From the NCBI RefSeq assembly GCF_013277515.1, contig NZ_VMNB01000004.1, forward strand, positions 88,906-152,905: a stretch of 64,000 bases of DNA, given 5' to 3'. The DNA is from Streptococcus sp. k-402 (GTDB taxonomy: Bacteria > Bacillota > Bacilli > Lactobacillales > Streptococcaceae). Below the pieces are notes generated by a model. That model was given only the letters and a program-made list of their open reading frames with translations, was not told the DNA's origin and did no database searches. Both the position numbers and the translations under genes were made by a program. Positions 54,570 to 63,765 of this stretch are shown piece after piece; positions within the stretch are counted from its first letter, which is position 1; the number at the start of each line of letters is the position of its first letter.

Positions 54570-55157
54570 ATGAAAATCGGAATATTGGCCTTGCAAGGGG
54601 CCTTTGCAGAACATGCAAAAGTGCTAGATCAATTAGGTGTTGAGAGTGTAGAAATCAGAAATTTAGAGGATTTTCAGAAATCTCAGAGTGACATGTCGGG
54701 TTTGATTTTGCCTGGTGGTGAGTCTACAACCATGGGCAAGCTCTTACGAGACCAGGATATGTTGCTTCCTATCCGAGAAGCCATTCTATCTGGTTTACCA
54801 GCCTTTGGGACCTGTGCAGGCTTAATTTTGCTGGCTAAGGAAATTACTTCTCAGGACGAGAGTCATCTAGGAACTATGGATATGGTGGTCGAGCGCAATG
54901 CCTATGGGCGCCAATTAGGAAGTTTCTACACGGAAGCAGAATGTAAGGGAGTCGGTCAGATTTCAATGACCTTTATCCGAGGTCCAATTATCAGCAGTGT
55001 TGGAGAAGATGTAGAAATTCTAGCAACAGTGGACAATCAAATCGTTGCAGCTCAAGAAAAAAATATGTTGGTAACTTCTTTTCATCCAGAATTGACTGAT
55101 GATGTTCGCTTGCACCAGTACTTTATCAATATGTGTGACAAAAAGATAGTGGAATAA
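54570..55157 (+). CDS. pdxT: Pyridoxal 5'-phosphate synthase glutaminase PdxT
   Basis: The 195-residue glutaminase supplies ammonia to PdxS. It has the oxyanion loop [13 protein letters not shown], the nucleophile in [10 protein letters not shown], and His-Glu of SFHPELTDD. It starts right after the pdxS stop (TAGATG), so translation is coupled. Confidence 0.95.
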   Translation: MKIGILALQGAFAEHAKVLDQLGVESVEIRNLEDFQKSQSDMSGLILPGGESTTMGKLLRDQDMLLPIREAILSGLPAFGTCAGLILLAKEITSQDESHLGTMDMVVERNAYGRQLGSFYTEAECKGVGQISMTFIRGPIISSVGEDVEILATVDNQIVAAQEKNMLVTSFHPELTDDVRLHQYFINMCDKKIVE

Positions 55158-55372
55158 AAAGTGATAAATCAAGTTTCGATTCGCTTTTTCCAAAGAATCA
55201 TTTTTTAAGTCATCTGACAGTATTCTGTGATTTTAGAGTTATTTACGATAAATTAGAAAAGAATGATTGTTTTGACTTAGGGCATAAAGCTTATATGCTG
55301 AATATAGTGTTCAAGTATCTTTTATTGGGAGCACTTTAGAGGATGGAGTTAAAATACTATTCTATACTCCTT
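55158..55372. other. Gene-free spacer after pdxT
   Basis: No gene is seen. A short hairpin AAGCGAATCGAA-like stretch near 55165-55195 may end pdxST transcription, but a strong terminator is not evident. Confidence 0.4.
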
Positions 55373-55487
55373 AATACTCTTCGACAATCTCTTCAAACCA
55401 CGTCAGCTTTATCCGCAACCTCAAAGCGGTGCTTTGAGCAACCTGCGGTTAGCTTCCTAGTTAGCTCTTTGATTTTCATTGAATATA
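55373..55487 (+). repeat. BOX element (boxA-boxC)
   Basis: It begins AATACTCTTCGACAATCTC and ends TTTGATTTTCATTGAATAT. The middle boxB module present in the copy at 18714 is absent, giving the short A-C form. Confidence 0.88.
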
Positions 55488-55636
55488 TAGTGGTTTGAAA
55501 TAAGATGTGTGCAACTTGATTAGGGAAATCAAATTAATTTCTAGAAATGTTTTAGTATCCACGATGTACTATTCTAGTTTCAATTTACTATAAAAATGAT
55601 GTATGGGATTGGTCAAAAAGAACACTTTGAAAATAG

Positions 55637-55673
55637 CAAAAAACGAGTATCTCTACAGATGGAGATACTCGTT
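55637..55673 (-). terminator. Orphan terminator-like hairpin
   Basis: AACGAGTATCTC-TACAGATG-GAGATACTCGTT is a 12-bp perfect stem; the T run (TTTTTT) is on the leftward strand, where no gene is near. It may be left over from a lost gene. Confidence 0.5.
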
Positions 55674-55704
55674 CTATTATGTATAAAGCTATGAGTCTGT
55701 CGTC

Positions 55705-55850
55705 CTACGTAAGGTGCGCGTCGAAGGTTATACCTAAAAAACTCCAAACGCGATACAATAAAGGGGATTAAGCCAATTCTAAAGATTTTTTAAGAGGTAA
55801 GTGATGAGTTAAGATCAATGGTGTTTTAACAAGGTGAAAAGGGTCAGTAC
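55705..55850 (+). mobile_element. IS200-like remnant without transposase
   Basis: GTGCGCGTCGAAGGTTATACC and GCGATACAATAAAGG match the left end of the element at 570-1085, and TTTAAGAGGTAAGTGATGAG with AAGGTGAAAAGGGTCAG matches its right end. The two join at about 55780 with no transposase between. Confidence 0.65.
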
Positions 55851-55899
55851 ATTTTACAACGTTTTTTATTTTATTCCTTGGTATTCTTTTGCAAAAAAA

Positions 55900-55920
55900 G
55901 ATACAACATTTTGTTGTATC
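55900..55920. other. Perfect 9-bp palindrome
   Basis: GATACAACA-TTT-TGTTGTATC, preceded by seven A residues; a leftward terminator or protein-binding site. No gene nearby uses it in an obvious way; it lies ~75 bp upstream of the mntH promoter. Confidence 0.45.
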
Positions 55921-55973
55921 CTAAATATTAAATCAAGTCCTGAATTTTCTTAAGTTTTTATCATATTTTCTGT

Positions 55974-55992
55974 TATAATTAAGGTGCCTTAA
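55974..55992 (+). promoter_or_regulatory. mntH promoter with metalloregulator-like operator
   Basis: TATAAT (55974-55979) is followed at once by the palindrome TTAAGGTGCCTTAA (55979-55992), placed over the transcription start. DtxR/MntR-family repressors of streptococci (PsaR, SloR, MtsR) bind related inverted repeats; manganese repression is inferred. A 120-nt leader follows with a hairpin-rich AT stretch. Confidence 0.5.
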
Positions 55993-56116
55993 GAAAAATA
56001 ATGAAAAAACTAAATGTTTTTCATATAGTTTTCATTGTTTTAATAGTTTAAAGTCAATCTTATTTTTCTCTAATAGAAAATAATGAAAAAGTAGGTTTAG
56101 AAAGAGGTAAGTATCT

Positions 56117-57451
56117 ATGTCTTCTCATAAAAAAGTGTCACTCTCTGAGATTAATCAATCTATCGATACTCCAAATAACAATCATTTCTGGCAAAATTTA
56201 AAGGCCTTTTTAGGTCCGGGTGCTCTTGTCGCAGTTGGTTATATGGATCCAGGAAACTGGATTACCAGTGTAGTCGGTGGTGCTTCCTATAAGTATAGTC
56301 TCTTGTTTGTTATCTTGATTTCATCTCTCATTGCCATGCAACTTCAGCAGATGGCAGGAAAGCTTGGTATTGTAACCCAGATGGACCTGGCTCAAGCAAC
56401 GGCTCATCATTCACCTAAATGGCTTCGTTATAGTCTATGGGTGATTTTAGAATTAGCCTTGATGGCGACAGATCTGGCAGAAGTTCTAGGTTCAGCGATT
56501 GCTCTCAATCTTCTCTTTAAGATTCCGATTATGATAGCCATCCTCTTGACCGTGTTGGATGTTTTTCTCTTATTGCTTCTGATGAAATTTGGCTTTAAGA
56601 AGATTGAAGCTATTGTGACAACACTGATTTTAACCATTCTAGCAATTTTTACCTATCTTGTAGCCTTGTCACATCCAAGCTTCCAAGGAATCGTTGAGGG
56701 TTATCTACCGAATGCAACCTTATTTAAAAGTCCTTTGCCAGGGCATGAAAGTCAATTAACCTTGGCACTAGGGATCGTGGGAGCAACTGTTATGCCTCAT
56801 AACCTCTATTTGCATTCATCCTTGTCACAGACTCGTAAAATCAATCACAAGGACAAAAATGATGTTCGAAAAGCCGTACGCTTTATGACCTGGGATTCTA
56901 ATCTCGAGTTATCCTTGGCCTTTGTCGTTAACTCCCTTCTTTTGATCTTAGGAGCGGCTCTCTTTTTCGGCCATGCATCCGAGATTTCTGCCTTCTCTCA
57001 AATGTATAATGCCTTGCAGGATTCTACTATTGCAGGAGCTATAGCTAGCTCGACCTTATCAACCTTGTTTGCCTTGGCTTTATTAGCCAGTGGTCAGAAT
57101 TCGACAATTACGGGTACCTTGACTGGACAAATCGTTATGGAAGGTTTCTTGCATATGAGATTGCCTCAATGGTTCATTCGTTTGGCGACTCGCCTCTTTG
57201 CCTTGCTACCTGTCATGATAGTTGCAGTTCTGTTTGGTCATCAGGAAAAAACCTTGGATCAGTTATTGGTCTATTCACAGGTCTTTCTTTCAATCGCTCT
57301 TCCGTTTTCAATCTTCCCTTTGATTTATTTAACTTCTAAGAAATCACTGATGGGCGAATTTACCAATGCTAAATGGAATACCATCCTTGGTTATATTGTT
57401 TCCATTATCTTAACAATTCTCAATGTGAAATTGTTATTTGATATTTTCTAA
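56117..57451 (+). CDS. mntH: Nramp-type manganese/proton symporter
   Basis: The 444-residue protein has eleven hydrophobic helices and the Nramp motifs GYMDPGNWITS (metal-binding Asp/Asn) in helix 1, and GATVMPHNLYLHSS (helix 6 with Met and His). It imports Mn2+ and Fe2+ with protons. AGAGGTAAG precedes the ATG. It has its own terminator and lies alone. Confidence 0.92.
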   Translation: MSSHKKVSLSEINQSIDTPNNNHFWQNLKAFLGPGALVAVGYMDPGNWITSVVGGASYKYSLLFVILISSLIAMQLQQMAGKLGIVTQMDLAQATAHHSPKWLRYSLWVILELALMATDLAEVLGSAIALNLLFKIPIMIAILLTVLDVFLLLLLMKFGFKKIEAIVTTLILTILAIFTYLVALSHPSFQGIVEGYLPNATLFKSPLPGHESQLTLALGIVGATVMPHNLYLHSSLSQTRKINHKDKNDVRKAVRFMTWDSNLELSLAFVVNSLLLILGAALFFGHASEISAFSQMYNALQDSTIAGAIASSTLSTLFALALLASGQNSTITGTLTGQIVMEGFLHMRLPQWFIRLATRLFALLPVMIVAVLFGHQEKTLDQLLVYSQVFLSIALPFSIFPLIYLTSKKSLMGEFTNAKWNTILGYIVSIILTILNVKLLFDIF

Positions 57452-57485
57452 GAAATTCACCCGAGTTATAAAACAAGCATATAAG

Positions 57486-57522
57486 AAAAAAGATACCCAA
57501 GATTTCTTGGGTATCTTTTTTA
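57486..57522. terminator. Bidirectional terminator between mntH and tRNA-Ser
   Basis: AAAAAGATACCCAAG-ATTT-CTTGGGTATCTTTTTT, a perfect stem with A and T runs for both converging transcripts. Confidence 0.9.
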
Positions 57523-57529
57523 AAATAAA

Positions 57530-57617
57530 CGGAAGACATGGGATTCGAACCCACGCACGCTGTTACACGCCTACCGCGTTTCCAACACGGCCTCTTAAGC
57601 CTCTTGAGTAATCTTCC
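57530..57617 (-). tRNA. tRNA-Ser (anticodon GGA)
   Basis: Read leftward: acceptor GGAAGAT with TCTTCC, discriminator G, anticodon stem CCGTG/CGCGG with loop TTGGAAA, a long variable arm and T loop GGTTCGAATCC. 88 nt, class II as expected for Ser. No encoded CCA. Confidence 0.95.
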
Positions 57618-57718
57618 AATACTTACTCAAATAGTTTACCATAAAGATACTTATCTTGCAATAAAAATTCTGAAAATAAGAAAAATGATAGAATTTGATA
57701 GAAAATGATAAAAAACGC

Positions 57719-57766
57719 TTGACTTTGAAAGAAAGTGTGATAGAATGAATAGTGTAAACGATAACA
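57719..57766 (+). promoter_or_regulatory. fru operon promoter with cre site
   Basis: TTGACT (57719-57724), 16 bp, TAGAAT (57741-57746), then TGTAAACGATAACA (57753-57766), a full match to the CcpA cre consensus located at the transcription start, directly before the AGGAGG site. Confidence 0.7.
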
Positions 57767-57778
57767 GGAGGTGATTCG

Positions 57779-58519
57779 GTGTTAAAAACAGAACGTAAAC
57801 AACTGATTTTAGAGGAGTTAAATCAACATCATGTAGTTTCTCTAGAAAAATTAGTTAGTTTGCTAGAGACCTCAGAATCAACGGTTCGAAGAGACTTAGA
57901 TGAGTTGGAAGCAGAAAACAAGCTTCGTCGCGTGCATGGTGGAGCAGAATTACCCCACTCCTTGCAGGAAGAAGAAACCATTCAAGAAAAATCTGTCAAA
58001 AACCTTCAAGAGAAGAAGTTACTTGCTCAGAAGGCGGCCTCTCTTATCAAGGAACAAGATGTCATCTTTATCGATGCTGGAACAACGACAGCCTTTTTGA
58101 TTCATGAATTGGTCAATAAGAATGTTACAGTCGTGACCAACTCCATTCACCATGCTGCTCAGTTGGTTGAAAAGCAGATTCCAACGGTCATGGTTGGAGG
58201 AAGTGTCAAGATGGCGACAGATGCTAGCATCGGGGGCGTTGCTCTTAACCAGATTAACCAATTGCACTTTGACCGTGCCTTTATCGGGATGAATGGTGTG
58301 GACGATGGCTATTATACGACTCCTGATATGGAGGAGGGAGCTGTGAAGCGTGCTATTTTAGAGAATGCCAAACAGACCTATGTCTTGGTGGATTCGTCTA
58401 AGATTGGACAAACTTGCTTTGCCAAGGTAGCACCACTCAAACGCGCTATTGTTATCACAAGTCAAGGGCATGATCTCTTGCAGGTTATTAAGGAGAAAAC
58501 GGAGGTAATAGAAGTATGA
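57779..58519 (+). CDS. fruR: DeoR-family repressor of the fructose operon
   Basis: The 246-residue protein has a DeoR HTH (VVSLEKLVSLLETSESTVRRDLDELE, then LRRVHGGAEL) and a C-terminal sugar-phosphate sensor domain (DAGTTTAFLIHEL, FIGMNGVDD, DSSKIGQTCF). It presumably senses fructose 1-phosphate. Start is GTG at 57779, seven nt after AGGAGG. It overlaps fruK by 4 bases. Confidence 0.92.
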   Translation: MLKTERKQLILEELNQHHVVSLEKLVSLLETSESTVRRDLDELEAENKLRRVHGGAELPHSLQEEETIQEKSVKNLQEKKLLAQKAASLIKEQDVIFIDAGTTTAFLIHELVNKNVTVVTNSIHHAAQLVEKQIPTVMVGGSVKMATDASIGGVALNQINQLHFDRAFIGMNGVDDGYYTTPDMEEGAVKRAILENAKQTYVLVDSSKIGQTCFAKVAPLKRAIVITSQGHDLLQVIKEKTEVIEV

Positions 58520-59427
58520 TTTATACAGTCACACTCAATCCATCCATTGACTATATCGTTCGTTTGGACCAAGTCCAAGTCGGTAGTGTCAATCGTATGG
58601 ACAGTGATGATAAGTTTGCTGGTGGGAAAGGAATCAATGTCAGTCGTGTCTTGAAACGCTTGGGTATTCCAAATACAGCGACTGGATTTATCGGTGGCTT
58701 TACTGGTAAATTTATCACAGATACTTTGGCTGATGAAGAAATCGAGACACGTTTTGTCCAAGTGGCAGAAGATACTCGTATCAATGTTAAAATCAAAGCA
58801 GACCAAGAAACAGAAATCAACGGAACGGGTCCAAATGTGGAACCAGCTCAGCTAGAAGAATTGAAAGCTATTTTATCTAGTCTGACAGCAGAAGATACGG
58901 TTGTGTTTGCGGGTTCAAGTGCTAAAAATCTAGGCAATGTCATCTATAAGAATTTGATTGCCTTGACGCGTCAAACGGGTGCGCAAGTGGCTTGTGACTT
59001 TGAAGGACAGACCTTGATTGATAGTTTGGAACACCAGCCACTTTTGGTCAAACCAAACAATCATGAACTTGGAGCTATTTTTGGGGTTGAACTCGATAGT
59101 TTAGATGAAATTGAAAAATATGCTCGAGAATTGCTGGCTAAAGGTGCTCAAAACGTTATTATCTCTATGGCTGGGGACGGTGCCCTTCTTGTCACATCTG
59201 AGGGAGCTTACTTCGCTAAACCAATCAAAGGGACAGTCAAAAATTCAGTCGGAGCTGGTGATTCTATGGTTGCCGGATTCACAGGTGAATTTGTCAAATC
59301 AAAAGACGCAGTAGAATCCTTCAAATGGGGAGTGGCTTGCGGAACGGCAACCACCTTCTCAGATGATTTGGCAACAGCAGAATTTATTAAAGAAACATAT
59401 GAAAAAGTTGAGGTAGAAAAACGATGA
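58516..59427 (+). CDS. fruK: 1-phosphofructokinase
   Basis: The 303-residue PfkB-family kinase turns fructose 1-phosphate into fructose 1,6-bisphosphate. It has GGKGINVSRVLKRLG, and the anion hole with catalytic Asp in NSVGAGDSMVAGF. It overlaps fruR and fruA by 4 bases each, so the operon is translationally coupled. Confidence 0.95.
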   Translation: MIYTVTLNPSIDYIVRLDQVQVGSVNRMDSDDKFAGGKGINVSRVLKRLGIPNTATGFIGGFTGKFITDTLADEEIETRFVQVAEDTRINVKIKADQETEINGTGPNVEPAQLEELKAILSSLTAEDTVVFAGSSAKNLGNVIYKNLIALTRQTGAQVACDFEGQTLIDSLEHQPLLVKPNNHELGAIFGVELDSLDEIEKYARELLAKGAQNVIISMAGDGALLVTSEGAYFAKPIKGTVKNSVGAGDSMVAGFTGEFVKSKDAVESFKWGVACGTATTFSDDLATAEFIKETYEKVEVEKR

Positions 59428-61376
59428 AAATTCAAGACCTATTGAGAAAAGATGTTATGTTGCTGGATTTGCAGGCAACTGAAAAAACAGCTGTCATTGA
59501 AGAGATGATTAAAAGTTTGACAGAGCACGGTTATGTGACAGATTTTGAAACCTTTAAAGAAGGCATTTTGGCGCGTGAAGCCTTGACTTCTACTGGTTTA
59601 GGAGATGGTATCGCAATGCCTCACAGCAAAAACGCTGCTGTCAAAGAAGCGACAGTTCTCTTTGCTAAGTCAAACAAGGGTGTTAATTACGAAAGTTTAG
59701 ATGGGCAACCAACCGACCTCTTTTTTATGATTGCAGCTCCAGAAGGTGCCAATGATACCCACTTGGCAGCCTTGGCAGAATTGTCTCAATACTTGATGAA
59801 AGACGGTTTTGCTGACAAACTTCGTCAAGCAACATCAGCTGACCAAGTCATTGAACTTTTTGACCAAGCTTCAGAAAAAACTGAAGAGCCTGTTCAAGCG
59901 CCTGCCAATGAAACTGGTGACTTTATCGTAGCTGTTACAGCTTGTACAACAGGTATTGCCCACACTTACATGGCCCAAGAAGCTCTTCAAAAAGTGGCTG
60001 CTGAAATGGGTGTTGGAATTAAGGTCGAAACCAACGGTGCTAGTGGTGTTGGAAATCAACTAACTGTAGAAGATATCCGCAAGGCTAAAGCTGTTATCAT
60101 CGCAGCAGACAAGGCCGTTGAAATGGATCGTTTCGATGGCAAACCATTGATCAATCGTCCAGTTGCTGACGGTATCCGTAAGACAGAAGAGTTAATTAAC
60201 TTGGCTCTTTCAGGAGATGCTGAAGTCTACCGTGCCGATAATGGTGCAAAAGCTGCAACAGCCTCTAACGAAAAACAAAGCCTTGGTGGTGCCTTCTACA
60301 AACACTTGATGAGTGGTGTTTCTCAAATGTTACCATTCGTTATCGGTGGTGGTATCATGATTGCCCTTGCCTTCTTGATTGACGGTGCTTTGGGTGTTCC
60401 AAATGAAAATCTTGGTAATCTTGGTTCCTATCATGAACTAGCTTCTATGTTCATGAAAATTGGTGGAGCTGCCTTTGGTTTGATGCTTCCAGTCTTTGCA
60501 GGTTATGTTGCCTACTCTATCGCTGAAAAACCAGGTTTGGTAGCAGGTTTCGTGGCTGGTGCTATTGCCAAAGAAGGTTTTGCCTTTGGTAAAATTCCTT
60601 ATGCCGCAGGTGGTGAAGCAACTTCAACTCTTGCAGGTGTCTCATCTGGTTTCCTAGGTGCCCTTGTGGGTGGATTTATCGCAGGTGCTTTGGTTCTTGC
60701 TATCAAGAAATACGTTAAAGTTCCTCGTTCACTTGAAGGTGCTAAATCAATTCTTCTCTTACCACTTCTTGGAACAATCTTGACAGGATTTGTCATGCTA
60801 GCTGTGAATATCCCAATGGCAGCAATCAACACTGCTATGAATGACTTCCTAGGCGGTCTTGGTGGAGGTTCAGCTGTTCTCCTTGGTATCGTCCTTGGTG
60901 GAATGATGGCTGTTGACATGGGTGGACCAGTTAACAAAGCTGCCTATGTATTTGGTACAGGTACGCTTGCAGCAACTGTTTCTTCAGGTGGTTCTGTAGC
61001 CATGGCAGCAGTTATGGCTGGAGGAATGGTGCCGCCACTTGCCATCTTTGTCGCAACTCTTCTTTTCAAAGATAAATTTACTAAGGAAGAACGTAACTCT
61101 GGTTTGACAAACATCATCATGGGCTTGTCATTTATCACTGAGGGAGCGATTCCATTTGGTGCCGCTGACCCAGCTCGTGCGATTCCAAGTTTCATCCTTG
61201 GTTCAGCAGTAGCAGGTGGCCTCGTTGGTCTTACTGGTATCAAACTCATGGCGCCACACGGAGGAATCTTCGTTATTGCCCTTACTTCAAATGCTCTCCT
61301 TTACCTCGTTTCTGTCTTGGTAGGAGCAATCGTAAGTGGTGTAGTCTATGGTTACCTACGCAAACCCCAAGCATAA
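59424..61376 (+). CDS. fruA: Fructose PTS transporter subunit EIIABC
   Basis: The 650-residue protein joins EIIA (~1-150; phospho-His in IAMPHSKN), EIIB (~165-265; phospho-Cys in VTACTTGIAHTYMAQ) and the membrane EIIC (~290-650; about nine helices, GGPVNKAAYVFG and EGAIPFGAADP). It takes up fructose as fructose 1-phosphate. It is last in the fru operon and followed by a terminator. Confidence 0.95.
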   Translation: MKIQDLLRKDVMLLDLQATEKTAVIEEMIKSLTEHGYVTDFETFKEGILAREALTSTGLGDGIAMPHSKNAAVKEATVLFAKSNKGVNYESLDGQPTDLFFMIAAPEGANDTHLAALAELSQYLMKDGFADKLRQATSADQVIELFDQASEKTEEPVQAPANETGDFIVAVTACTTGIAHTYMAQEALQKVAAEMGVGIKVETNGASGVGNQLTVEDIRKAKAVIIAADKAVEMDRFDGKPLINRPVADGIRKTEELINLALSGDAEVYRADNGAKAATASNEKQSLGGAFYKHLMSGVSQMLPFVIGGGIMIALAFLIDGALGVPNENLGNLGSYHELASMFMKIGGAAFGLMLPVFAGYVAYSIAEKPGLVAGFVAGAIAKEGFAFGKIPYAAGGEATSTLAGVSSGFLGALVGGFIAGALVLAIKKYVKVPRSLEGAKSILLLPLLGTILTGFVMLAVNIPMAAINTAMNDFLGGLGGGSAVLLGIVLGGMMAVDMGGPVNKAAYVFGTGTLAATVSSGGSVAMAAVMAGGMVPPLAIFVATLLFKDKFTKEERNSGLTNIIMGLSFITEGAIPFGAADPARAIPSFILGSAVAGGLVGLTGIKLMAPHGGIFVIALTSNALLYLVSVLVGAIVSGVVYGYLRKPQA

Positions 61377-61390
61377 AAAATAGAAAAATG

Positions 61391-61420
61391 AAAAGATTGG
61401 ACCGTTTGGTGCAGTCTTTT
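61391..61420 (+). terminator. Terminator of the fru operon
   Basis: AAAAGATTGGACC-GTTT-GGTGCAGTCTTTT with two mismatches, then TCTCTTT. Confidence 0.7.
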
Positions 61421-61446
61421 TCTCTTTCCGAAATGCCTGTGAAATA

Positions 61447-61461
61447 TGGTATAATAGAAGA
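61447..61461 (+). promoter_or_regulatory. Leaderless extended -10 promoter of ftsK
   Basis: TGGTATAAT (61447/61448-61455) is six bases from the ATG at 61462, with no ribosome site between. Confidence 0.6.
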
Positions 61462-63765
61462 ATGGCAAACAAGAATACAAGTAAAACAAGACGGAGACCG
61501 TCTAAAGCAGAACTCGAAAGAAAAGAAGCGATTCAACGAATGTTGATTTCATTAGGAATCGCGATTTTATTGGTTTTTGCAGCTTTTAAATTAGGGGCTG
61601 CGGGTATAACTCTTTACAATTTAATTCGCTTGCTGGTGGGTAGCCTAGCTTATCTGGCAATATTTGGTATCCTGCTCTACCTCTTCTTTTTCAAGTGGAT
61701 ACGAAAACAGGAAGGACTCCTATCAGGCTTTTTCACCATATTTGCTGGCTTGCTCTTGATTTTTGAGGCCTACTTGGTTTGGAAATATGGTTTGGATAAG
61801 TCGGTATTAAAAGGGACCATGGCTCAGGTTGTGACGGATTTGACTGGTTTTCGAACGACCAGTTTTGCTGGAGGGGGCTTGATTGGGGTCGCTCTTTATA
61901 TTCCAACCGCCTTTCTCTTTTCAAATATCGGCACTTACTTTATTGGTTCAATCTTGATTTTAGTGGGTGCCCTCCTAGTCAGTCCTTGGTCTGTTTACGA
62001 TATTGCTGAATTTTTCAGTAGAGGCTTTGCCAAATGGTGGGAAGGGCATGAGCGTCGAAAAGAGGAACGCTTTGTCAAACAAGAAGAAAAAGCTCGCCAA
62101 AAGGCTGAGGAAGAGGCTAGATTAGAACAAGAAAAGGCTGAAAAAGCCTTACTCGATTTGCCTCCTGTTGATATGGAAACGGGTGAAATTCTGATTGATG
62201 ATGTTATGCTTGACATTCCTCCTGTTCCAGAAGAAGAGTGGGTGGAACCAGAAATCGTCCTGCCTCAAGCTGAACTTGAATTCCCTGAACAGGAAGATGG
62301 CTCTGACGATGAAGATGTTCAGGTCGATTTTTCAGCCAAGGAAGCCCTCGAATACAAACTTCCAAGCTTACAACTCTTTGCCCCAGATAAACCCAAAGAC
62401 CAGTCTAAAGAGAAGAAAATCGTTCGGGAAAATATCAAAATTCTAGAAGAAACCTTTGCTAGCTTTGGTATTAAGGTAACAGTTGAACGGGCTGAAATTG
62501 GGCCATCAGTGACCAAGTATGAAGTCAAGCCAGCAGTGGGAGTACGGGTCAACCGAATTTCCAATCTAGCAGATGATCTCGCTCTAGCCTTGGCAGCCAA
62601 GGATGTCCGAATCGAAGCACCAATTCCTGGGAAATCTTTAGTGGGAATTGAGGTACCAAACTCTGAGATTGCGACAGTTTCTTTCCGAGAACTATGGGAA
62701 CAATCGCAAACGAAAGCAGAAAATCTCTTGGAAATTCCTCTAGGAAAGGCGGTTAATGGCACTGCAAGAGCTTTTGACCTTTCCAAAATGCCCCACTTGC
62801 TAGTTGCAGGTTCAACGGGTTCTGGGAAGTCAGTAGCTGTTAACGGCATTATCGCTAGCATCCTCATGAAGGCGAGACCTGACCAAGTTAAATTTATGAT
62901 GGTCGATCCCAAGATGGTTGAATTGTCTGTTTACAATGATATTCCCCACCTCTTGATTCCAGTCGTGACCAATCCACGTAAGGCCAGCAAGGCTTTGCAA
63001 AAGGTCGTGGATGAGATGGAAAATCGTTATGAACTCTTTGCCAAGGTGGGAGTTCGGAACATTGCAGGCTTTAATGCCAAGGTAGAAGAGTTCAATGCCC
63101 AGTCTGAGTACAAGCAGGTTCCGCTACCGCTCATTGTCGTGATTGTGGATGAGTTGGCTGACCTCATGATGGTTGCCAGCAAGGAAGTGGAAGACGCTAT
63201 CATTCGTCTCGGACAGAAGGCACGTGCTGCCGGTATCCACATGATTCTTGCAACCCAGCGTCCATCCGTTGATGTCATATCTGGTTTGATCAAGGCCAAT
63301 GTCCCATCTCGTGTCGCATTTGCGGTTTCATCAGGGACAGACTCCCGTACGATTTTGGATGAAAATGGAGCAGAAAAACTGCTTGGTCGAGGAGACATGC
63401 TCTTTAAACCGATTGATGAAAATCATCCAGTTCGTCTTCAAGGCTCCTTTATCTCGGATGACGATGTCGAACGTATCGTAAACTTTATCAAGGCTCAGGC
63501 AGATGCGGACTACGATGAGAGTTTTGATCCAGGTGAGGTTTCTGAAAATGAAGGAGAATTTTCAGATGGTGAATCTGGTGGGGATCCGCTTTTTGAAGAA
63601 GCCAAGGCTTTAGTCATCGAGACGCAGAAAGCCAGCGCATCTATGATTCAGCGTCGTTTATCAGTTGGATTTAACCGTGCGACCCGGCTTATGGAAGAAC
63701 TTGAAATGGCAGGAGTCATTGGTCCAGCTGAAGGCACCAAGCCAAGAAAAGTTTTACAACAATAA
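61462..63765 (+). CDS. ftsK: DNA translocase FtsK/SpoIIIE
   Basis: The 767-residue septal DNA pump has four or five membrane helices (~25-180), a charged coiled linker (~195-310), alpha/beta motor domains with Walker A ([14 protein letters not shown]) and Walker B ([11 protein letters not shown]), and a C-terminal winged-helix gamma domain (~700-767, [24 protein letters not shown]) that reads polarity sequences. It moves chromosome ends through the division septum. Confidence 0.95.
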   Translation: MANKNTSKTRRRPSKAELERKEAIQRMLISLGIAILLVFAAFKLGAAGITLYNLIRLLVGSLAYLAIFGILLYLFFFKWIRKQEGLLSGFFTIFAGLLLIFEAYLVWKYGLDKSVLKGTMAQVVTDLTGFRTTSFAGGGLIGVALYIPTAFLFSNIGTYFIGSILILVGALLVSPWSVYDIAEFFSRGFAKWWEGHERRKEERFVKQEEKARQKAEEEARLEQEKAEKALLDLPPVDMETGEILIDDVMLDIPPVPEEEWVEPEIVLPQAELEFPEQEDGSDDEDVQVDFSAKEALEYKLPSLQLFAPDKPKDQSKEKKIVRENIKILEETFASFGIKVTVERAEIGPSVTKYEVKPAVGVRVNRISNLADDLALALAAKDVRIEAPIPGKSLVGIEVPNSEIATVSFRELWEQSQTKAENLLEIPLGKAVNGTARAFDLSKMPHLLVAGSTGSGKSVAVNGIIASILMKARPDQVKFMMVDPKMVELSVYNDIPHLLIPVVTNPRKASKALQKVVDEMENRYELFAKVGVRNIAGFNAKVEEFNAQSEYKQVPLPLIVVIVDELADLMMVASKEVEDAIIRLGQKARAAGIHMILATQRPSVDVISGLIKANVPSRVAFAVSSGTDSRTILDENGAEKLLGRGDMLFKPIDENHPVRLQGSFISDDDVERIVNFIKAQADADYDESFDPGEVSENEGEFSDGESGGDPLFEEAKALVIETQKASASMIQRRLSVGFNRATRLMEELEMAGVIGPAEGTKPRKVLQQ

